A stretch of 64,000 nt of DNA from Dastarcus helophoroides (lineage: Eukaryota > Arthropoda > Insecta > Coleoptera > Bothrideridae), in the NCBI GenBank assembly GCA_028583605.1, contig CM053327.1, positions 24,043,629 to 24,107,628 of the forward strand. The letters run 5' to 3'. A program made the position numbers and the translations under genes. The notes beneath the pieces were generated by a model. The model was not told the origin of the DNA. It searched no databases and worked only from the letters and a program-made list of their open reading frames with translations. This document shows positions 12,091-22,885 of the stretch, in pieces (within the stretch, counting starts at the first letter, position 1; each line of letters starts with the position of its first letter).

Positions 12091-13002
12091 CCAAAAGCAT
12101 TTTAGTGCTAGAGAATTGTACTTAAAACATATAGGTTTTATAACTAATCGCTCAGATTATTTGATTTTGTTTTCTTTTTTGTCACCATTATCACCGTGTA
12201 TTCAACTTTACTATGCAGGCAGGCTGTTTTTTAAAACGGTATGTGAAATAGAATTTTATTTTTTTAAAATGAAACACTCAGTATATTTTGGCGTATTTCT
12301 GAATCTTTTTATAAACCTTTGCCCTACTGAACTAATAATTAAAGTACAGATATTAAATATCCAATAAATCAATTGTTCGAGTGTGGAAATAGAAACATCA
12401 TAATTATTCCTTGGTATCATTTGAAATACGCAGATTTCAATACTTTATTGTAGGAAGTCGTTAGTCCAAGCTCTGCGCCCCTAGTTCTAATCTTGGCGGG
12501 TGTTGATACGCCAACAATTTATAGTCCATAGAAACACAAATTTACTATATCCCAATTCCACACCTTGTTAAATTCGCCTCATGGGTTTTCCATACCGTTA
12601 AATATAGCTTGATAATCTACAAAAAGTCGATATAGGATTCCCTAGGGGTAAATGTCGTCTCTATCGATGCTCATTTTTCTTGTAAATTCTTGACGTCCCA
12701 AGCACTATCTAAGGGTAACTCCCTAATTTTCTCGGCAGTGCTGCTTTCTTGCCTTAGATGATATGAAACATTCCATATAAAAATAATTCTGGCACTAGAT
12801 AATTAGTTTATGATATAACCGGAAGAATGCAATTAGTCTTTTTAAGAGCCGTACATTATACAAAATTATCTCTATAAAACATTTTTGATAAAATCGCTTT
12901 TAAAAGATTCTAATTGTAAATAAATATTTTTGTGAGTAATCTGTATAATGTAATATGTTTTGGTCATTTTCCTCCGATTTGCACTAAGTATTATTTTTTT
13001 TT
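12091..13002. other. Intron spacer
   Basis: No domain is visible in the 93-codon frame at 12086-12367. A weak tRNA T-arm-like phrase at about 12488-12506 is not enough to call a SINE. Confidence 0.4.
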
Positions 13003-13140
13003 ATGGAACGGACTGGTCCTTGGTTATCTTCAAAAATTGAAATACAAATATTGTTCCTTGAAACCAAGAAAGATTAAAAAACACAACAAAGGTTGCTCTA
13101 ACACGTTTCGATAGCTAAGCTATCATCTTCAGAGAGATAC
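13003..13140 (-). repeat. Penelope-like element (family B) 3' terminal sequence, solo
   Basis: This minus-strand copy has the recurring block of this window: a hammerhead-like core, then GTTGTGTTTTTTAATCTTTC, TTGGTTTCA, TTTGTATTTCAATTTTTGAA and ACCAGTCCGTTCCA. The same block follows the GIY-YIG coding end at 37228-37863, so I assign it to a PLE terminal repeat. No coding part is attached here. Confidence 0.7.
13093..13137 (-). ncRNA. Hammerhead ribozyme-like motif in PLE-B terminus
   Basis: On the minus strand: CTCT, CTGAAGA, an extra T, a perfect 6-bp stem II (GATAGC/GCTATC), GAAA, a very short stem III (ACGTGT), then T and AGAG pairing back to CTCT as stem I. Hammerheads with minimal stem III are known in PLE termini. 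The extra base between CTGAAGA and stem II departs from the textbook core, so activity is uncertain. Confidence 0.55.
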
Positions 13141-14888
13141 TACGTATTAAATAACAAAGCAAGGGACTCTATGCCAACGACTTATACAAAGTAATAATTT
13201 TAAAAGTAGCAAACGGGAATTTTTCTTAGAAAAAAAATACTACCAGGAAGGTCCGAAATACATATTAGAAGATTGGAAGTGGAACCAAATTAAAGTTCTT
13301 TTCCACTCACCCCGCTTCACCGTTTTTGAGATGCGAATATACTTTGTGTAGCACATCGTTGGAAAGCTCATCTCTTTCTCTTAACAGTTTTACAGCAAAA
13401 TCTCATTGATTTCATCAATTCGAAAAGAACAAAATGACACAAAATAACCAACTCAGTTTCTGATTGCCCTTGAGTGCCGTTTGAAACTTTAATTTTTCGC
13501 CAAATTATTTACTCTCAGATTAACACCCTTATCGAAGAAGCAAGTGTTTAGAATCTAGCAGGGGAGCACCCTTAAATCCACATGCTTTGAGGAATAAATT
13601 ATATGGAAATAACTTTATTGACCCTGTGAGTAATTCTTTACATTTGAATGGAATTTTCAGAACAAAGAATAATTATGCATTAAAATAAAACCTGAAATTA
13701 GATCTTATTTATAAAAAACCGTGACATAATGTTTCGTTATTGCCTGATGCAACATATAAATATTGTCATCACTATGTGTTCACTCAGTTGATAAAAGAGA
13801 TCTGTAGGTAACTGATTTAGGTTAACAAAAAGAAACACTCTTTTTGAGAAACTGCATCAGTCAGACAAATGAACAGTCAGAAACTGCAAAAGTTATGATA
13901 AACATAAAAATCCAATGCTGGATAAAATTGGGACACCATTTATTGACCAACACTATAAAGCACCAGTCAATTGCAATTTTGAAAGAGATGCGTTACTTGC
14001 TTCCCTCATATAGGACTTCGCAATTGCGATATCAAAGTGACGCGAAAACGCACCGCTGAGCATGAAAGGGTTAATCATTTATCTGTTATATCCAGTTATC
14101 GGTTTTCCACCTACCCAGCATTGCCCGTCCATATTTTTTACACTGGTAAAATTATAGATTTCATCATTCAAAACTAATAAGTTGAGTTGACTACAGCATA
14201 AAGAACTAAATTAAAATGTTTGTGACATTCAAGTAAAATTGAAGAAGAATTTAGCGTAATAATTTAGGATGTATTTCATAAATAATATAAATTACTAACT
14301 AGAATCTTACCAATGTTTTGTTAATATTGTAAACGCAGCGTTATAATTATTGGGAGTTGCACTTTGATATTTCAGTAAAGGAATCTCCTTCGATCTATAA
14401 CAATTTAAATGGTTTCCACAGTTGCAGTGGTTCCTGTCATGTACAAACTAAGAACTTTTAATTAAAACTGAGAAAATGGCATTTACAAAACTCCATTAGG
14501 AACAAGCAGAAAGCCGGATATCTGAAAAAAGCAATTCCCAGGCATTAGTATCGTCTTGTATCGCAAATCCAGTGATAAATGTCTAGACTCGCCCTATCAA
14601 TGTAATGAATTTGAGGCCGCCGCGGCAGTTTCTGTAAAATAGGAAGGATTTGTGGTGGATCGAGTGGCTCTTAATTACGCAACATGTGAAACTGCTCCCT
14701 GCTCTAGTTACAGATGGCAACCTTCAACAAAAAGGAACAAGCATAGAAATAAAATGCGGCTCATCTAATCTTTTCGCCTGTTCGTATTTTTCAACAAATC
14801 AGTGTATTGCCATACGCATGATGTCTCATTAATTTAAACCGCATATTCGGAAGGCTTAATAAAGACAGTAATTTGGAAAGAAATTGAT
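13141..14888. other. Intron spacer
   Basis: Mostly unrecognised. About 14040-14075 (ACGCACCGCTGAGCATGAAA then GGGTTAA) looks like one end of a piggyBac-type MITE abutting a TTAA site, but I did not find the opposite end. Confidence 0.4.
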
Positions 14889-15020
14889 TTACTCTTTTTT
14901 AAAAGAGGGACAAATAAGATCATAAATTTCCTCTAATTTCTCAGCGATCCGGTGCCGGTTCGCCGCATCAGCGGGCAACGGCAGCTCACGAGAATAATAA
15001 AACGAAACCCATTTCAAAAG
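14889..15020 (-). CDS. Unrecognised short minus-strand open segment in a GC-rich patch
   Basis: A 44-codon frame includes YYSRELPLPADAANRHRIAE and KLEEIYDLICPSF, text that reads more like real protein than the surrounding AT-rich shadows. It sits in a local GC-rich patch (14941-15005). There is no good Met and no clear acceptor. It could be an exon of a nested gene, a transposon scrap, or chance. Confidence 0.2.
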   Translation of the reverse strand, partial: LLKWVSFYYSRELPLPADAANRHRIAEKLEEIYDLICPSFKKE

Positions 15021-15640
15021 TTACTCACTTTATGCCTATTGCATTTAAAAAAATTGTAAACATCCAAAAAATACAATATGGTGCTCCATTCCCAAATCAA
15101 AAGTTGGTGTCTTATTAAAACTAGAAAGAGTAGCAGTTTCATATCAAATACTGGTGTTACATTAAGCCTAGTAAGTTGGAAGCTTTAACTTTTATAAATG
15201 AAGATAGAAAGAGCGGTATAGAGCTCTTTCACTTTATATATCTGAATTAAAGGGGTTAGAGCAAAAGGAATGTAAGTGGCTTTTTTGTAAGTATAAGTAA
15301 AAGTGGCTTGTTTTTTGAGTTATTTGTAAATACCAAAACTTAAGCATGTATTCTTTTCGAACAAAAAGGATGTAAGTGCATTTGGCGAGTACTAGGGTCA
15401 TGTTTGAATCAGTAGATATACCTACTTAACAATTATCGAAAACCTGTTGGTGCAAAAAGGGTATAAGATCACTTGTACCGCTTGCGCACTCAATAGTCAT
15501 CTAATAATTTAAAAATAGATGTGTCATACTAAGGTGGTGTTTATATTGATAACGAGTTGTTAACAGGTGTTTAAATTGTTTTTTGTGTGCTAAATTAAAT
15601 TACTCTATAAACTCAATAAAATTGAGTTTGTATCATTGAA

Positions 15641-17264
15641 AATGAAGAGCAGAGAAGAGAGCAGATAAAAGGCAGAATACCAGTTAATGGAAAAGAAATG
15701 AAAGGAAGAGATTACAAACAGAAGGGAAATGGTACGTAGGAAACGAAGGCGTACTGTATCCAAGTAAAGTGATAAGAATTTTTAATCATGTGTGTAAGTA
15801 CAAATGTAACAAGAAAATTTCTGAGGCTGATAGACAAGTATTATTTGGAAAATTTTATAAAATACCTAGTTATGATTTACATATAGCGTATTTATCACCT
15901 TGTATTAAAAAAGAAGAAGTTACTAGAAAGAAGCAAAGATTTCAAAAGGGCCGAAATTTCGCAGCAAAAATAATGTTAATGAATATGCAAACAGTTTTTT
16001 CTGAAAACGTTTGACATTACTAATAGACGATTTACTACAGTGTGTGCAAAAACTGATAGATTAGGTATATCTGAGACTGATAAACGGCAAAAAATGCCGA
16101 GTATAAATAAAATTAATGAAAATGTTAGAAACTTTGTTATTTCTCACATAAAGTTGTTTCCAAAATACAAGAGTCATTATTCTCGAAAAGACATCAACGC
16201 AAGATGCTCATCCTCAGATCTAAGTGTAGCAAAAATGTACTCGTTGTATAAAGAATACTGCAATGAAACTAATAAGCCTGCTGTTAAATTATCGCATTAT
16301 CGAAATATTTTTAACACTTATTGTTAGTTTAACCTACGCTTTCATAGACCCCACAGCGACACTTGCTCAAAGTGTGACAACTTTCTGAATATTATAAATA
16401 ACTCAGGTAATGAAGAAAGTGTGCATGCTGCTAAAGTATCAAAGAAAAGCTCAAAAACCATGTGATTTGAAAAAAAAATGGATATCGAAAGCAACAAAGA
16501 CGCCAGGATTAGTGTAGTTATATGTTTTGATTTGCAGCAAACCCTACCTACACCCCTGCTTACTAAATCAAAGGTCTTCATTTGAGGCACTTTGGAAGTA
16601 TAATTTTGGCATATATAATTTAATTACTGGAAAGGCCCATATGTATACATGGGATGAGACTATATCTGGCAGAGGGTCACAGTCTAATGCATTTTAAAAA
16701 GTTGTTGCCATCCAGTATCACTAAAGTAGTTCTCTGTAGTGACTCATGTGGGGGACAAAACAAAAATAAGGACATTTCCAAAATGTTTATGTTTTTAGTA
16801 AAAGCCACCCACCTAAAAGAAATTTCTCATAAATTTCTGGAGTCAGATATGGAGTACGATAGAGATTTTGCATAAATTGAAAAGTGCAAAAAAGGAATCT
16901 CCAAGTTTTTATTTCCGAGAATTGGAGAGAAGTGATTGCTGGTTCCTGCAAAAAATGTATAGTACATAGTTCTATTCTTTAAAAAAGTTAACTAAATTAA
17001 TACAAGATCCAAAAAAAGATACAGAAGAAAGACCTATTAAGTTTAGAGAAATAACTCACTTAAGATATGATCAAGAATCCAAATCGTTTTCCTTTGAATT
17101 GAAACCAGCCTTCGGTGATCTTTGTCCATTCTTGAAATGTATATCTGGATCAAGTTCTACTAGACGCCCATCTTATTTGTTTGATAACACATTTACACAG
17201 CTGCATAAAAGTTTAGTTCCAATTAAATTTGAAAAATAGACATATCTACAGGGCCTATTTGAAT
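15641..17264 (+). pseudogene. DUF7869-like transposon protein, main part (broken)
   Basis: Consecutive broken frames give one protein. 15780-16010 has CKYKCNKKISEADRQVLFG, a Cys-containing N-terminal segment. 16120-16330 has SHYSRKDINARC, MYSLYKEYCN and LSHYRNIFN. 16330-16400 has FHRP...DTCSKCDNF, a CxxC pair. 16500-16560 has CFDLQQTLPTPLL. 16720-16870 has LCSDSCGGQNKNKDISKMFM and HKFLESDMEYDRDF. This order of blocks is familiar from abundant insect proteins that I recall as DUF7869. The two Asp-containing strands suggest an RNase H-like DDE fold, which is inference. Stops at about 16327, 16875 and elsewhere show that this copy is dead. Its C-terminus resumes after the PLE. Confidence 0.6.
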
Positions 17265-17321
17265 ATATGCTTACAGTACGGGATATACTTCTTTCGAGAT
17301 TGGACCGTGTCAAAAAACTAC

Positions 17322-17372
17322 TAAAAGTGTTCGACGTTTCGCCCACCATCGTAGGGGGCTTCTTCAGCAACA
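17322..17372 (-). ncRNA. Hammerhead ribozyme-like motif, left PLE-A terminus
   Basis: The minus strand reads CTGAAGA, an extra A, a GC stem II closed by CTACGAT, GAAAC, a minimal ACGT stem III and a GTC cleavage-type triplet. It is the inverted partner of the copy at 19550-19600, with one mismatch in stem II. Confidence 0.5.
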
Positions 17373-17384
17373 AAGAAAAGAAAC

Positions 17385-19253
17385 ATGAAAAAAAAAAATA
17401 AAGTTAAAAGGATTAAACGCGATTTGGCTTCGATCTCTCGACAATTGCTTGAGCTCCATCTGGAACTATGGAGTAGGTTGTCGGTCGAACATTGGAGTCA
17501 TTTCAATACCATATCCTATAATCAGTCCGAAAAAACTTTTGCATTAGAAAATCTGAAACACAAGAAGAAATTCGAATCCCTAAGTCCCGAGGTCAAAACT
17601 TATAGTTTAGTCTCAAAAACGGTGGTCAATTTGTCTTTTTGTCCACTGTCAGATAACGAACATACCATCCTATCTAAAGGACTGAATTTTGCTGTCTTAT
17701 CTGAAGGACTGAATTTTGCTGCCGTCCCAAGAAAAATTCGAACTAAGGAAATAATCAGTGCAGTAGAGTCTTCCATCAGAACTCTTCCCAAGGAGGTAGC
17801 AGATCCTATTCGTTTTTAAACTACAAAAATACTAAAACATGCCAAACCACCAAATTCCAACATTTCTAGAGAAGAAATATGTGCCCTTAAAACCCTAAAA
17901 ACAGATTCTTCAATCACTATTCTCTCGGCTGATAAAAGTAATGCAACTGTCATCTTGGATAATTCCGAGTATGTATCCAAAATTAACGCTTTGTTGAATG
18001 ACGGATCCTATATTCCTCTTCCTCCGGACCCAACAAGCAAAATTGAATGCGAACTCAAGTCCAAGCTAAAATCCTCATATTTGTCCGCAGACAATCCCAG
18101 ACATTTTGTTTCGAGAGAATCCAAACCACCTCGTCTTTATGATCTCCCCAAAATTCACAAACCCAATATTTCTGTTAGGACCATTGTCAGCACGATAAAT
18201 TCACCTACCTACAATGTCTCGAAATATGTATCTAATATCCTTAAGTCATATACCGAAAACACATTATCACACGTCCTAAATTCTAAGCACTTTGTCGAAA
18301 TGTTGTCCGAATTAACCCTAGACCCCAGCGACATACTGGTAAGTTTTAGCGGGATTTAAAAGCCAATGTTTGGCTTCGTTATGTACATGACACATTTATT
18401 GTATGGCCACATGGCAAGGATTTACTAAATTTATTTTTGGAACACCTAAACAGTTTACATTCTTTCATGAGCTTCACTATGGAAATCGAAAACAACCGTT
18501 CTCTTCCGTTTCTTGACGTACTGGTCTCCCTTTACCAAACGATCGCGTTTCTCATTCCGTTTATCGAAAACCACCCATACTAATCGTTATTTGTATGCAG
18601 AATCCCATCATCACTCGTCCCAAAAACGTTCTGTCATATCACTGGTTTCACGAGCTGTAGCAATTTTACAACCGATAAATCTTTCAGACGAGTTTAACAA
18701 AATTCGTTTCAACCTCCGCAACAATGGTTATAAATCGCACGACATTGAAACTGTCATTAAACAACATCTTCACCCTACCCCTCGTCCTTCAAAAATTCAA
18801 TAATTTCTTCTAAAGCCTTTCTTCCTTATGTTCACGGAGTAACAGATCAAATCGGAAAATTATTGAGGAAACACAACACTAAACCCATTTTTTCATCATC
18901 CTTAAAGATCCAACAGCTCTTCCCAGCTCCCAAAGATAAAATTTCATCCTTTTGTTCTAATAATGTGTACAGAGTTCCTTGTTCTTGTGGTTTAGTGTAC
19001 ATCGGAGAATTGGGGCGATCATTTAAGACGCGCATATTCGAGCACCGAAGATGTCTTAGGTCTGGTTTATTTTCACTAGTCAGCCATTGCGGAACATCAA
19101 CATGAGACCGGACATAAGATTCTCTTTGATAATATTTTAATTATATCCAATATTCCCAATTACTATAATAGGAAGATACGCGAGGCCATTGAAATCCAAA
19201 AATTCCCCAAAAACATCAACAGAGACGGCGGTTACATGCTTTCCTCCATCTGA
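17385..19253 (+). pseudogene. Penelope-like reverse transcriptase with GIY-YIG endonuclease (broken)
   Basis: Frames in order: 17620-17810 NLSFCPLSDNEHTILSKGLN and IISAVESSIRTLP, the PLE N-terminal region; 17925-18345 LSADKSNATVIL, YVSKINALLND, RLYDLPKIHKPN and IVSTINSPTYNVSKY, the first RT motifs; 18370-18520 RYVHDTFIVWPHGKDL, where the catalytic YxDD equivalent has lost one Asp; 18550-18800 THTNRYLYAESHHHSSQKR; 18925-19060 VPCSCGLVYIGELGRSFKTR, the GIY-YIG nuclease; and 19190-19253 IREAIEIQKFP and NRDGGYMLSSI before the stop. RT sequence around 18350-18370 is deleted and several frameshifts exist, so it cannot encode an active enzyme. It carries the N-terminal extension and the nuclease usual for endonuclease-bearing PLEs. 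Confidence 0.82.
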
Positions 19254-19330
19254 AAACCAACCATTGGAAATCTTCGGGAGTGATCGCACAGACGAATGGT
19301 ATATAAAGTTTCCCTTTCCCTCTTTCCTCT

Positions 19331-19470
19331 CAGAAGAGTTTCGCCTCTGGTATGGTGGACATACTAAGTTATCGTGCTCTTCTGTCAAAACTTTCTTATC
19401 CTTTGTACCAATTTTCAATTCAGAAGAGTTTCGCCTCTGGTATGGTGGACATACTGAGTTACCGTGCTCT
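19331..19470 (+). repeat. 90-bp period direct duplication in PLE-A 3' UTR
   Basis: A near-identical 50-bp block starting CAGAAGAGTTTCGCCTCTGG occurs at 19331-19380 and 19421-19470, separated by about 40 bp of different text. It lies between the coding end and the terminal repeat. Confidence 0.85.
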
Positions 19471-19545
19471 GATGTTTTGAAATTGGCCTTTTTCATTCTT
19501 ATTTTTGCATATTCACTTGTATTTCTCTTTTTATTTATTGTTTCT

Positions 19546-19600
19546 TTCCTTTTTTCTGAAGAAGCCCCTACGATGGGGGGCGAAACGTCGAACACTTTTA
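19546..19600 (+). ncRNA. Hammerhead ribozyme-like motif, right PLE-A terminus
   Basis: CTGAAGA (19556-19562), an extra A, stem II GCCCC/GGGGC (19564-19568 with 19577-19581), GAAAC (19582-19586), minimal stem III ACGT and GTC (19587-19589) as a possible cleavage site. Following bases GAA can pair weakly with the upstream T-run as stem I. This is the published PLE arrangement apart from the additional base. Confidence 0.55.
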
Positions 19601-19690
19601 GTAGTTCTTTGACACGGTCCAATCCCGGAAGAAGTATATGCTGTACGGACTCCGGCCGTGGAAGCCGTCGTTATCATATACTTACAGTGT

Positions 19691-19830
19691 AGCATTTATT
19701 TTACACAAACATGAACCATGGGAAAGATCCCAAAAGTAAAACAACCGGAAGAAATCGAACATTGAGACCTGAACCTAGCACCACTCGAGAGGCTCATGAA
19801 GAGTCCGACAACGAAATCGACTCACTATGA
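19691..19830 (+). pseudogene. DUF7869-like protein, C-terminal end after the PLE
   Basis: Immediately after the PLE's duplicated flank the frame resumes with a VxHLFYTNM-like segment (one stop), then MNHGKDPKSKTTGRNRTLRP and HEESDNEIDSL, ending at TGA 19828-19830. The acidic C-terminal tail and its position before the right TIR fit the end of the same transposon protein. Confidence 0.5.
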
Positions 19831-20163
19831 ACCATGATAGTTTGTTATTTTTTTGCAAATAAATATTTTTCGATAGAACTGCACGTGTTTTAATAATACA
19901 ATAATTGAAATGAATAAATATATGAAATATATTTGTGCAAAATGGTATAAGTATTTCAAATTTGACTTTTTTACAAATGTATACTTTTTTCGAATATAAT
20001 GATTTTACTAATAAAATTATAGGTTATCTTTTCATATAATTCATTTAACTAAAAACTTGTGCCGTTATTACAAAATTTTAAAAAAGCTAGAAACTTTGGA
20101 AACCAATTTTTTAAAACTAGATAGGACGTACTTATACCCTTTTTGCTCTAACCTCTTCAATTG

Positions 20164-21249
20164 ACATACTGTGAAACACCTTAAGTACTTAAAATATTTA
20201 CAAGCAAGAACAATTTCAACAGTAATACGAATATATTGCTTTCATTCTAAAATGATATAGATTCTGATCAACTATATTAGCATGTATTATATTTATAGAG
20301 AAAAAATATCAAAATTAGATTTAAAACATCTGGATTAGTAGCAGTGACTCTTTGCAGTATTAATTAAGTACCATGTAGAAGTAAATTTACATAGTACCAA
20401 TTATAAATTTTGTCGCATCCTATCATAACATCCCTATAGGCCCAGGAAATCCAATTTAAAATTACTAGAACAACACACTGGAGGATGGAGGATTTCATTT
20501 AATTCAAGGGCAATTCGAGACTAGCCAGTCGATATCAGAAATTCGGCGAGGACTAAATTAAGAACACATTTTCCAACGTCCGGTCCCGACCTATCGATGG
20601 AAAACGACGCATCAATCATAAAAAGCGACATCTATTCGTTGAGGGACCCGGGAATGGTTCAAAAGCTTCGAGTCTGTTTTTCAAGTTGGCTGGGGCGCCT
20701 CTGAATCCAACAAATACCGCTTGTAACCTAGATTTTCTAGACCGCAAATTCGTAGCCGAAAAAGGAAATATAACGATCGCTAACATTTTTGCAATAATGT
20801 AGATTGCTGAATGAAAATAGTTAGGTATCAATTTAGGGCAATTCTACAAAAATGTAGGTATATGTTATTCAAAATGGTAATTACTTAAAACAATTTGCTT
20901 GCCTTTCATAATCCAGTGTCTTTATTGTTTTATCTTTTATCTATTACTAAACGAAGTGAACTAAATTAACGTATAAATAGACAATTATAAAAGCTCTTTA
21001 AAAAGATGCTACTCGTCCTCTTTCAAATTAAGGGAGTAAAACTCATCCCTACTAGAAGTTAAATGTTGCAGCGGTTCTGGAGAAAACCGGGGTGCAATCT
21101 ACTAATATGGACACACTGTGTAATGCTCACAAAGTTAATATTGGAGTCTGATGATAGGAAAGATAAACATTAAGATTTGTTTCACAGTGAATTAAAGACG
21201 AGAGTAACTATTGCAGAACTTAATTTATTTATTATTATAATTTTTTGTG
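20164..21249. other. Intron spacer
   Basis: No domain recognised. The minus-strand frame at 20616-20831 looks like non-coding shadow. Confidence 0.4.
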
Positions 21250-21400
21250 TGGAACGGACTGGTCCTTGGTTATCTTCAAAAATTGAAATACAAATCTTGT
21301 CCCCTGAAACCAAGAAAGATTAAAAAACACACAAGCGCAACATTTGTTGTGTTTTTTAATCTTTCTTGGTTTTAGGGGACACGATTAGTATTTCAACTTA
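21250..21400. repeat. Palindromic pair of PLE-B tails, no body
   Basis: 21250-21336 is the PLE-B tail in minus orientation (GGAACGGACTGGTCCTTGGT to AAAAAACACA). 21345-21400 is the same tail in plus orientation (GTTGTGTTTTTTAATCTTTC to TATTTCAACTT). They meet head to head with about ten bases between and lack the hammerhead core. Confidence 0.75.
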
Positions 21401-22507
21401 ATTTACATTATACAATTGAAATCGATAATCGTGGAGAGTTGGTTTAATGTGTACACGATTAAATTTTATTATTCAGGATGTGATTTCTTAGCTTATTTAA
21501 GGCGCAATAAGTTTAATAAGCTAGTGATCTAACGTAAAAGAGGTTAACATTTTTTTATAATATCATTTTTGATTAGCCAAGAAGTTGCTTTATACAGGCG
21601 ACTGAACTTCAAATATGGAACTAAAACAAGTCTGCGTCATTCATAAAAAAAATCTTTGACAAATTAAGCACATTTAATATCATTTATAAAAATTTTATCG
21701 CCATATTTAAATAATATGACAAACCGTCATCGTTTTTAAATAACAATAAGCGGTTACAAAAAAAAAGATAATTTTTTTATGTGTAATCCATTCGCAAAGG
21801 GTAAACCTATTATGGAGCACCGCACTACGAGTAGATGGCGAAGAACTGCTGTCTTAAAATGTGAGAAAAACCCTTCTTGGCAACGAATTCCAGAGTTTGG
21901 AATTTCTGAAGAAAAAAAGTGTTTCCATAAAAGGAAGTTTTTACTGCTTCAAGTTGGACTGCACTAAATTATGTGCTAAGCAATGCTGTGACCCGTCTAA
22001 GAAGTTTTCTGTGATATGTTGTGAATATAATCAATAATTCGTGTAGTAATAATTTTTAAATTATTTAACCTCTGTTAATGACTTCAGTTTTAAGGACCTT
22101 ATTAAAAAATGAGGTGTGGTCGTGGCCGACCACGCACTTTTTCTCTTCCTATTGAATGGAGCATCCACCTCTGTTTGTGGATTTTTTCTATCGTCATATT
22201 CTGAAATCATAAGAAGTTCTATCCTTTCTTTTTCACTTAAATTTATTACTTTTTTATTTTACTATAAATCGACAGTTGCTAGTTGCAATTAAATATAAGA
22301 ATTTAACGCTTCCTAACATCATTTTATTAGGCTACATCTAATATGATCTGAAAACTTTTATCTCAAATTTTAAATTTTAAAAATAAAATTTTTGAGTTTT
22401 TTAACATCTAAGGCAAAAATATCAAAAAATATCTAGGTTGCTATTTAAAAAAAACAAAAATAAACAAAATCTGAGGTTACCATATTATCCGTTACATTAA
22501 TAACCAT
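21401..22507. other. Intron spacer
   Basis: A 62-codon frame at 21779-21967 has no recognised domain. A near-perfect palindrome GTGGTCG TGG CCGACCAC lies at about 22117-22134. Confidence 0.4.
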
Positions 22508-22738
22508 TCAACTTTTATTAGGGTAAATTTTCTGTGAAATATATGTGTCAGGAGTTACAGGCAATAATCCACACTTTTTGAACACATCGGATTGGAAGTT
22601 GGGATCTTGAAGATTGTTTATGAGCAACAGAGTAGGAAAAAGAGTTTTGGGACACACCCCTCCATTAAACAAAAATGTATGAGATGAGGTGGGATTAACG
22701 ATGACCTCAGAAGATGGTTTCATCAAACTGGTTATCAA
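22508..22738 (-). CDS. Unrecognised 76-codon minus-strand open frame
   Basis: The frame contains FNGGVCPKTLFPTLLLINNL and KKCGLLPVTPDTYISQ. Its amino-acid composition is less AT-driven than neighbouring shadows. I do not recognise it. It has no visible promoter or splice partners and could be a transposon scrap. Confidence 0.2.
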   Translation of the reverse strand: MITSLMKPSSEVIVNPTSSHTFLFNGGVCPKTLFPTLLLINNLQDPNFQSDVFKKCGLLPVTPDTYISQKIYPNKS

Positions 22739-22789
22739 ATGACAGGTACCCGATGGAAACGTACATCGTAGAAGTCATATTAAGCAAAA

Positions 22790-22885
22790 TATAAATGTTT
22801 TAATGTATGTGAAATTTAATCCTCATTTAAATACTTGAATAATAGCTAAGGATTCGGAGATATACTGAAACACGGCTCAAGAACA
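22790..22885 (-). mobile_element. Short fragment of the long-TIR Tc1/mariner-like family
   Basis: TGAAATTTAATCCTCATTTA followed by AATAGCTAAGGAT matches the transposase HTH segment in the two related copies at 45764-45830 (plus) and 56890-56960 (minus strand). Only about 95 bp is recognisable. Confidence 0.5.

Larger units (their letters stand above)
17265..19690 (+). mobile_element. Penelope-like element, family A, with inverted terminal repeats
   Basis: A PLE coding region is flanked by long inverted copies of one terminal sequence: 17280-17375 (minus) and 19550-19675 (plus). Both contain CTACTAAAAGTGTTCGACGT on opposite strands and a hammerhead-like core. Host phrases ATATGCTTACAGT (17266-17278) and ATATACTTACAGT (19676-19688) flank the element and look like a target-site duplication. 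The insertion interrupts the DUF7869-like gene and is therefore the younger event. Confidence 0.75.
15248..20163 (+). mobile_element. TIR DNA transposon carrying a DUF7869-like gene, with nested PLE
   Basis: The left end at 15248 (TTAAAGGGGTTAGAGCAAAA) and the inverted right end at 20163 (TTGAAGAGGTTAGAGCAAAA) match over about 20 bp and continue with GGaaTGTAAGT / GGGTATAAGT. Related iterated phrases occur inside the ends: about 15363 (AAAAAGGATGTAAGTG), 15454 (CAAAAAGGGTATAAG) and 19935 (GCAAAATGGTATAAG). Between them lies one broken gene and a later PLE insertion. The gene's presence between matching inverted ends argues that this insect gene family moves as a DNA transposon. Confidence 0.6.

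Noticed and set aside
12470..12510. tRNA-like B box suggesting a SINE
   Set aside because: The A-box spacing and the rest of a tRNA-like head are not convincing, and there is no second copy in the window.
14040..14075. piggyBac-type MITE end next to TTAA
   Set aside because: Only one end was found, so no element boundary can be drawn.
22117..22134. GTGGTCG...CGACCAC palindrome as an operator or hairpin
   Set aside because: Isolated in non-coding sequence with no gene or repeat context.
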